This document shows positions 34,801-38,575 of a stretch of DNA of 38,575 nucleotides, in pieces (within the stretch, counting starts at the first letter, position 1; each line of letters starts with the position of its first letter). The notes under the pieces are model-generated. The model saw only the letters and a program-made list of their open reading frames with translations, was not told the DNA's origin and did no database searches. Made by a program: the position numbers and the translations under genes. The stretch comes from Actinomycetales bacterium (GTDB taxonomy: Bacteria; Actinomycetota; Actinomycetes; Actinomycetales; Actinomycetaceae): contig JADGOQ010000018.1 of NCBI GenBank assembly GCA_017882885.1, positions 1 to 38,575 of the forward strand, read 5' to 3'.

Positions 34801-35000
34801 CCAAACTCGACCATGCACAGGCCGCAGTTGCCGTTGGCACGTGGGAGGCGGATGTCGTAACAGAGGTGTGGGATGTGCACGCCCTCCTGGAGGAGTGCCT
34901 GCAGAATCGTGAGGCCCTCGTAGACCTCCATGCCTCGTCCGTTCACGGACACGGTGATACGGTTTCGTCCCTCGAGATCGAGGAGTTGCACGCCCTCCAT
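31809..35000 (-). CDS. [FeFe]-hydrogenase fused to GltD-like flavoprotein and NuoG-like Fe-S domain
   Basis: A 1063-residue redox enzyme, cytoplasmic (no signal peptide). Residues 1-90 are a [2Fe-2S] domain (Cys47, 59, 62, 76). Residues 105-520 resemble the glutamate-synthase small subunit: a cysteine-rich start (DCVAPCVQTCP, VCGRVCPHPCEAECRR), then two dinucleotide folds VAVVGAGPSGMSA and VVVIGGGNTAIDC. Residues 580-595 hold CLKCGC, and 630-690 two ferredoxin-type clusters (CISCGRCIAAC, CVSCGQCVTACPCGA). The rest is the H-cluster domain with L1 TSCCPGW (Cys782, 783), L2 IVPCLAKKYE (Cys838) and L3 MACPGGCIGG (Cys984, 988), so all four cluster ligands and the proton-relay cysteine are kept. 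ATG at 35000 follows GGAGG. It probably links NAD(P)H to H2. The HydEFG maturases needed are not in the window. Confidence 0.93.
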   Translation of the reverse strand: MEGVQLLDLEGRNRITVSVNGRGMEVYEGLTILQALLQEGVHIPHLCYDIRLPRANGNCGLCMVEFGDTKRDVKACQTPVLPGMAITTNSQRLEDYRKVRLEQLLSDHNADCVAPCVQTCPANIEIQRYLGAVADGNYEAAVRVIKERNPFPVVCGRVCPHPCEAECRRSLVDEPIAINAVKRFAADWDMAREQPWIPRKAAPTGHRVAVVGAGPSGMSAAYYSARNGHDVTVFEKQPHAGGMMRYGIPEYRLPKDTLDQEIDVIRALGVRIVTGKALGTHLRLEDLQRDFDAVYLAIGSWGATPLNLEGESDQNVRLGIKYLESVTKGVDAPLGDTVVVIGGGNTAIDCVRTALRKGARSVRLIYRRTRAEMPAEPHEIEEAIREGVEMVFLTAPTAISVDGGVKLLHCIRMELGEPDRSGRRRPIPMEGSEFTIPCDTIIGAIGQSTNTQFLYNDLPVKLNKWGDIDINGRTMETSEPKVFSGGDCVTGPGTVIQAVGAGRRAAEAIDQFLSQGYVRPENPNYQCSRGTLEDLPRWEFEEMPRIARATMPALGFTERRGFTEVELGLTEEEARAEAMRCLKCGCQARFDCDLRQEARAHAVRFETPIHVRPWVPVVRDHPFIVRDHNKCISCGRCIAACAEIEGVNVLAYQFRQGTLSVGTHDGRPLIDTDCVSCGQCVTACPCGALDYVRERDVVFDAMYDPKKLVVGFIAPAPRSVIAAHYGKDSREASPFIAGMMRRVGFDRVFDFSFAADLTIMEEATEFLDRVAGGGPLPQFTSCCPGWVNLVERRYPALIPHLSSCKSPQQMMGATVRNHFAKWAGVAPEDLFIVSIVPCLAKKYEAARPEFAPGGRRDVDAVLTTTELIEMVNMRRISRTEIVASEFDQPYSRVTGAGVMFAASGGVAEAALRMAVEKLTGEPLVEHLYFENVVGLEGFKEARIEAAGRIVSVAVINGLGNAEPVIKRMLGGERLGYDFIEIMACPGGCIGGAGHPVPERAGEMQERLKLIKDVDSQSEFRKSQENPDILRLYDEFYGEPNSELAHRLLHTGFAPYPAPVPVRT

Positions 35001-35025
35001 TGGGAACCTCCAGTTGCAGCGCTGC

Positions 35026-35046
35026 CGATGTTTGCATGCATCATCG
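35026..35046. promoter_or_regulatory. Dyad upstream of the hydrogenase gene
   Basis: CGATG and CATCG arms flank a near-central TGCATGCA palindrome, 26 bases before the hydrogenase start. It does not match the classical FNR or Rex consensus, but its position suits an operator. Confidence 0.35.
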
Positions 35047-35112
35047 CAGGTGCCGCGGCCCGGAATCTGGGACCTGTGGACCTCCCGCGGTCAGCTCACC
35101 CGCCGGGCCGGA

Positions 35113-36180
35113 CTACGGCTGTGTGCCGTACTGGGTGTTCATCCAGTCGATGCGCTGGCGTAGCCACGTGCGGAGGGAGCTGACCTCGGCGGGCCACGAA
35201 CCCTTGACCACCTGCACGTCCCCGAGTCGTTCCGAAGCGTCCCACAACGCGAAGTTCTCCGCAGCGGAAACGGCGATGAGTTCCTGCTGCTCGACCAGGA
35301 AGCTGTCCGTGGTCAGGAGGTCGGGGTACACCTCCTTCCACCGCGCGCTCACCATGGCTTGGAAATCAGGGTCCTCATTCAGCCGGTCGAACCATGTCAC
35401 GTCCGACTGCCGCGGCACGTCGGGGCGTTCGTACCGCACGTACCACTCGGTCGGCGAGGCCAGGGCACCCGGACCGTCCTCGTTGCCCATCGCGGTGTCC
35501 ATGTCCCACAACGGCCCCATGAACAGCTTCCCCTGGTCCCCCGCCGCTGGGTCGGTGTCCCGCTCCTTGTACATCATGACGCTGGAGAACATGTTTCCGT
35601 CCTCGGGTTTGGTCAACTCCATCGCAAGGAAGTAGTCCACCGCGGAGCCGGCATCGATGTACTTCTGCCAACCCTCGGTGTCGTCCGTGAAGTTCTCGCC
35701 GAAGAGCGCGGCGTCAGCCTCGCCCAGGAACTGGTCGATGTACGCTCGTTGCGTTTCGGTGATGCCCGAACCGTCAGCCTCGTCCTGGGGCTCCCTGACC
35801 CCGACAAGGCCACTTCCGCCGACCTCAACCACGTTGTCGTTGCCCATGCGGACGTCCCACTCCAGGAGGTAGCCGCCCGTGACCTCGGGCGGGCTGTCGT
35901 TCACACCACCCTGGTTGTCCTTCAACTCGTCGACGTCGATACGGTTCGACGCGATGGTCACCCGCTCGATCAGGGTGTACGAACCCTGGTAGGTGCCGTT
36001 GACGTAAAGGTCGACCGGAGCGGAGCGGGGGTTCCACGCCATGTTGGTCAACAGGGAGGCCATGTACATCGCGGCCGAGGTCCGGAGCAGCGACCTGTCG
36101 TAGTGATTGGCGAGCAGCGCCCACTTCCTGCTGCTGCCCAACCCGCACAGATCCGATTTGTTCTCCAAGTTCAGGTTGTA
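35113..36180 (-). pseudogene. CotH-kinase family protein, C-terminal part, interrupted by an IS
   Basis: About 355 codons of the CotH protein-kinase family. The segment running from YNLNLENKSDL to SRKWALLANHYDRSLLR is the family nucleotide-binding region, DGNMFSSVMMYK and LFMGPLWDMDTAMGNEDG are in the active-site part, and the protein ends RTWLRQRIDWMNTQYGTQP. The upstream end meets the insertion element at 36181. Joined to 38399-38575 across the element, minus one target copy, the frame is continuous (TWTLEKKAYNLNLENK), so the gene was intact before the insertion. An open frame continues to 37239, but that part is the reverse shadow of the transposase. Such proteins are usually extracellular or spore-coat kinases. 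Here it is very likely inactivated. Confidence 0.9.
36175..36180. repeat. Target-site duplication, left copy
   Basis: GTTGTA directly before the left end of the insertion element; repeated at 38393-38398. On the coding strand it is TACAAC, exactly the Tyr-Asn codons of the CotH gene. Confidence 0.85.
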
Positions 36181-36218
36181 CTGACGTTCCGCACGTCTCG
36201 GGTGGGATATCTCGTCGA

Positions 36219-37931
36219 TTACGGCTGCTGGGTGTAGGCGCTGTGGGGCAGGGTGAGTAGGTCGAGGACCTGTTGCTGTTGGGCGGTGAGTTCGGGCTGG
36301 AAGGTTTTGACGAGGGTGCCGTCGCGGTGGAGTTGGTGTCGGGCGACGGTGGCGAAGATCTCCAGGATCCGTTCGGTGGATGGGGCTTTGCAGTTGCGGA
36401 GTTCGGGGTAGAGGGCGATGTTGTCCAGGGCCACTCGGCGCATTCCGTTGCGGACCTCGCGCTCGATGAGGGCGCTGATGAGCAGCGCGAGGAACTGGCA
36501 GCAGAACAGGGCCTCGATCCGGGCCGGGTTGTGCAGCAGCACCGGGGCGGCGTCTTGGACGCTCTTGAGCAGGTGGTGGCGGCGTTCGAGGTTCGGCTGG
36601 TAGCGGTAGGCGGCCAGGACCTGGGCGTCGGTCAGGTCGCGGTCGTTGCTGATCAGCGGGAAGTAGCCGTCGCTGGCGGCGTCGTAGGCCACGCGCTCCA
36701 GTGTGATGTCGGCTTTCACGGTGAAGTGGCTGGTGAGGATCTCGCGGTAGTTCGTGGCGGGTCCGGGCCGGCCGGCGCGGGCCTGCTTGTAGGTCTTGGT
36801 GATGGTCTCGTTGACGGTGAATGTGACCCACCGCCCGGCGTGGGTCTCGGCGAGTGCGGCCCTCGCGGCCTGCTCGACCGCGACCCGGGTCTTGAACCGG
36901 CTCCGCGGGCCGCTGAGCTTGGTGGCGAGGGCTTCGATGGCAGCGAGACCGGCTTCGATCCTGGCCTGCCGGGCGGCGGCGTCGCGGCCGGCCTTGGCGG
37001 TGGAGTGCACCCAGGTGATCCGGTAGCCCTCGGCCGAGGGCAGCGGGCCCGGTGTGGTGGAGTAGATCTGGTCGGGCTCGCCGAGCCGGTCTGCGGGCCG
37101 GCGGGCGGCTTCGGTCCAGGTCGGGGTGTGGGTCTGGAGGTGCGCGCGGAACGCGCCATCCTCGGCGCGGGAGCGGGGCAGGATCGTGACGAACCTGCCG
37201 CCCCGGCCGGCGATGTGGCCCATCGCGGTCCGAGAGCACAGCTTGGAGTCCGCGACGTACAAGAAGTCCGACTTGCCCAGGAGAGCAACCAGGCCGTCCC
37301 AGGTCGGCACGTGGGTGGGGTCGTCGCTGGTGTTGCCGTCAGTGAGCCGGTAGGCCACCGGGACCGCCCCATCGGCGCTGACCGTCAGGATCCAGACCAG
37401 CTGCTTGAGGTCCGGCCGGTGGTCCTTGGAGTGCCCGAACGTGATCACCGGCGTCGCTTTGCCACCCCGCGCGGTGCCGTCCGCACCGGGGTAGGCGCCA
37501 TGGACCGAGATCGACGTGGAGTCGTTGTGCAGCTGGCCGGTCTCGATGCCGAACTCGCTGATCGCCCGGAGCACGACCGCGGTCAGCAGGCTGGCCCGGT
37601 CGGCGTCGAACAACGCCTCCAAGGCGCGGCCGACCCGGTCGTCGTTGAGCACCGTCAGATCGCTCGTGCTGAGCCCGAGCAGGGTCGGGTCGTGACGGGC
37701 GGCCCACTCGCCCAAGCCGTAGAGGGGCTCACGGCCCAGCACCAGATTGGTGATCACCACCCGGATCGCGACCGCCGGCGCCAGCTTCAGGCGGCCATCA
37801 TCATCTGGCAGGGCCTGGGCCAGCAGCGCGGGCAGCGCGAGCCGTTCCAGCACCTGGTTGACGATCGGCAGCCCACCCAGCGTCTGCGACACGAGGTCGA
37901 ACTCGTCCCCGTCATCGTGGTGATCGCTCAT
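36219..37931 (-). CDS. IS1634-family transposase
   Basis: A 570-residue DDE transposase. The N-terminal part has LPIVNQVLERL and DDDGRLKLAPA, typical of the IS1634 type. The core has the first Asp in HNDSTSISVHG, the second in LYVADSKLCSRTA, and the Glu/Lys pair in NLERRHHLLK, resembling the IS4-type YREK box. ATG at 37931 with AAGGA about eight bases upstream; a longer frame to 38057 lacks a ribosome site and would overlap the divergent gene's promoter. The stop lies within the left inverted repeat. Full length and probably active. Confidence 0.93.
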   Translation of the reverse strand: MSDHHDDGDEFDLVSQTLGGLPIVNQVLERLALPALLAQALPDDDGRLKLAPAVAIRVVITNLVLGREPLYGLGEWAARHDPTLLGLSTSDLTVLNDDRVGRALEALFDADRASLLTAVVLRAISEFGIETGQLHNDSTSISVHGAYPGADGTARGGKATPVITFGHSKDHRPDLKQLVWILTVSADGAVPVAYRLTDGNTSDDPTHVPTWDGLVALLGKSDFLYVADSKLCSRTAMGHIAGRGGRFVTILPRSRAEDGAFRAHLQTHTPTWTEAARRPADRLGEPDQIYSTTPGPLPSAEGYRITWVHSTAKAGRDAAARQARIEAGLAAIEALATKLSGPRSRFKTRVAVEQAARAALAETHAGRWVTFTVNETITKTYKQARAGRPGPATNYREILTSHFTVKADITLERVAYDAASDGYFPLISNDRDLTDAQVLAAYRYQPNLERRHHLLKSVQDAAPVLLHNPARIEALFCCQFLALLISALIEREVRNGMRRVALDNIALYPELRNCKAPSTERILEIFATVARHQLHRDGTLVKTFQPELTAQQQQVLDLLTLPHSAYTQQP

Positions 37932-37955
37932 CAGGACGTCCTTCGCTCGGCTCCC

Positions 37956-37985
37956 TTGTGCTCGGCACAGCACACACGCTATCCT
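37956..37985 (+). promoter_or_regulatory. Promoter of the DUF6788 gene within the IS
   Basis: TTGTGC (37956-37961), an 18-base spacer and TATCCT (37980-37985). It lies in the 101-base gap between the two divergent genes of the element. TCCTT/AAGGA arms (37982-38003) flank the likely transcription start and could be an operator. Confidence 0.55.
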
Positions 37986-38032
37986 TCTGTTACAAACCGA
38001 AGGACGCGACACGCGGGAAGAGGCCCTACCGG

Positions 38033-38347
38033 ATGCCGAAGAAGCCAGCACCCTCACCGGGGAAGCAGGTCGCCGACCTGACCGGCCACGCCCTACCCGG
38101 CACCCTGGCCAGCCGCTTGATGCGCTGCGGGAAGGCGAACTGCCGCTGCAAGGCCGACCCGCCCGTCCTGCACGGCCCGTACCTGCACTGGACCCGGACC
38201 GTCGCCGGCAAGACCGTGACCCGCACCCTCACCCCGGAACAGGCCGAGCGCTACCAGCCCTGGTTCGACAACGCCCGCCGACTCCGCGAGGCACTCACCG
38301 ACCTCGAAACCCAATCCCTGCGAGCGTTCCTGGACGCCGAGGGCTGA
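38033..38347 (+). CDS. DUF6788 small zinc-finger-like protein carried by the IS
   Basis: A 104-residue basic protein, with cysteines in RCGKANCRCKADPP followed by LHGPYLHWTRTVAGKTVTR and TLTPEQAERYQPW. The Cys-x4-Cys-x1-Cys/HGPY pattern is the DUF6788 signature as I remember it, a family often encoded within or beside IS elements. ATG at 38033 after GGAAGAGG, nine bases away; the upstream frame to 37958 lacks a site. It is divergent from the transposase and ends just inside the right inverted repeat, so it is part of the element. It could bind DNA and control transposition, but no function is established here. Confidence 0.8.
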   Translation: MPKKPAPSPGKQVADLTGHALPGTLASRLMRCGKANCRCKADPPVLHGPYLHWTRTVAGKTVTRTLTPEQAERYQPWFDNARRLREALTDLETQSLRAFLDAEG

Positions 38348-38392
38348 TCCGCAATCGCCGAGATATCACACACCGGATGTGCGGAACGTCAG

Positions 38393-38398
38393 GTTGTA
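38393..38398. repeat. Target-site duplication, right copy
   Basis: GTTGTA immediately after the right end of the element, identical to 36175-36180. Confidence 0.85.
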
Positions 38399-38575
38399 GG
38401 CTTTCTTCTCCAGGGTCCAGGTGAAGTTGCCGCGACCCCTGACCTTCATCGGAGCCGGGGCAACGTCCGCGCACTCGGGCAGAAGGGGGCTCGCACTCAT
38501 CGCGAATTGCCCATCGATCCAGACATCCCTGGACGCGATCGGCTGCCCGCTGTCGGTGTCGATGTGGATCCTCCG
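38399..38575 (-). pseudogene. CotH-kinase family protein, N-terminal side fragment
   Basis: The upstream part of the CotH gene, entering from beyond the right edge. It reads RRIHIDTDSGQPIASRDVW, then VKVRGRGNFTWTLEKKAYNL, the KGRGNxTW signature of CotH kinases. After the duplicated target it runs on into the element and stops at 38366-38368, so the N-terminal product would be truncated. It fits frame-for-frame onto 35113-36180. The signal peptide and start lie outside the window. Confidence 0.88.

Larger units (their letters stand above)
36181..38392. mobile_element. IS1634-family insertion sequence, apparently complete
   Basis: A 2212-bp element bounded by 44-bp imperfect terminal inverted repeats (36181-36224 and 38349-38392; 37 of 44 positions agree, the outer 14 exactly, CTGACGTTCCGCAC). 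Flanked by 6-bp direct repeats GTTGTA, which fits the 5-6 bp duplications of the IS1634 group. The three outer bases (CTG...CAG) also fit the target, so a 9-bp duplication with slightly shorter ends cannot be ruled out. It contains a transposase on the minus strand and a small DUF6788 gene on the plus strand. Neither is disrupted, so the insertion looks recent. Confidence 0.92.

Noticed and set aside
35113-37239. Single 708-residue protein reading from the element into the CotH gene
   Set aside because: The upstream part is Arg/Pro/His-rich out-of-frame transposase DNA; only 35113-36180 encodes CotH sequence.
36273-38081. 602-codon open frame opposite the transposase
   Set aside because: Gly/Val/Ala-rich shadow frame crossing the divergent promoter region; no ribosome site.

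Overview
High-GC, gene-dense actinobacterial chromosome. Evidence for this: type I glutamine synthetases with their adenylyltransferase GlnE, a PucR-type regulator next to fabD-fabH-acpP-fabF, a homodimeric pyruvate dehydrogenase (AceE), polyphosphate glucokinase, a fused RNase H/phosphatase, an LppM-like lipoprotein, and the small DUF3052 and DUF3145 proteins. Gene order, with DUF3145 after fabF, together with an [FeFe]-hydrogenase suggests a facultatively anaerobic Micrococcales/Actinomycetales lineage (Cellulomonas- or Actinomyces-like). I cannot name a genus.

Layout. 1-5.6 kb is nitrogen metabolism: the 3' end of glnA with its adenylylation tyrosine and a strong terminator, then on the minus strand glnA2, glnE and a histidine phosphatase. 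5.6-9.6 kb holds panB, a small SPOR-like protein, map, ppgK and a beta-propeller lipoprotein. 9.6-15.3 kb is envelope and transport: lppM, then a tight DUF6191 / microbial PARG / DUF6394 / K+-channel cluster in which the last two genes each carry an apparent one-base frameshift, then an acetate transporter and a DMT exporter with a histidine-rich tail. 15.4-19 kb has a mannitol-dehydrogenase family enzyme, an unknown protein and CorA. 19-21.5 kb (minus strand) has RNase P RNA, the RNase H/phosphatase fusion, a zinc-ribbon family protein that has lost all four cysteines, and tRNA-Val(UAC).

21.5-31.8 kb is central carbon and lipid metabolism: DUF3052, aceE, a helical protein, the fasR-like regulator, the fatty-acid synthase operon, DUF3145 and peptide deformylase. 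AceE makes acetyl-CoA, which feeds the Fab operon; CorA, SatP and the channel handle ions and acetate.

31.8-38.6 kb is the accessory end. A 1063-residue fusion joins a NuoG-like [2Fe-2S] domain, a GltD-like flavoprotein and a complete [FeFe]-hydrogenase H-cluster domain. Beyond it lies a CotH-kinase gene split by an IS1634-family insertion of about 2.2 kb with 44-bp imperfect inverted repeats and a 6-bp target duplication. The element carries a divergent DUF6788 gene. No stretch over 300 bases lacks a gene or RNA.
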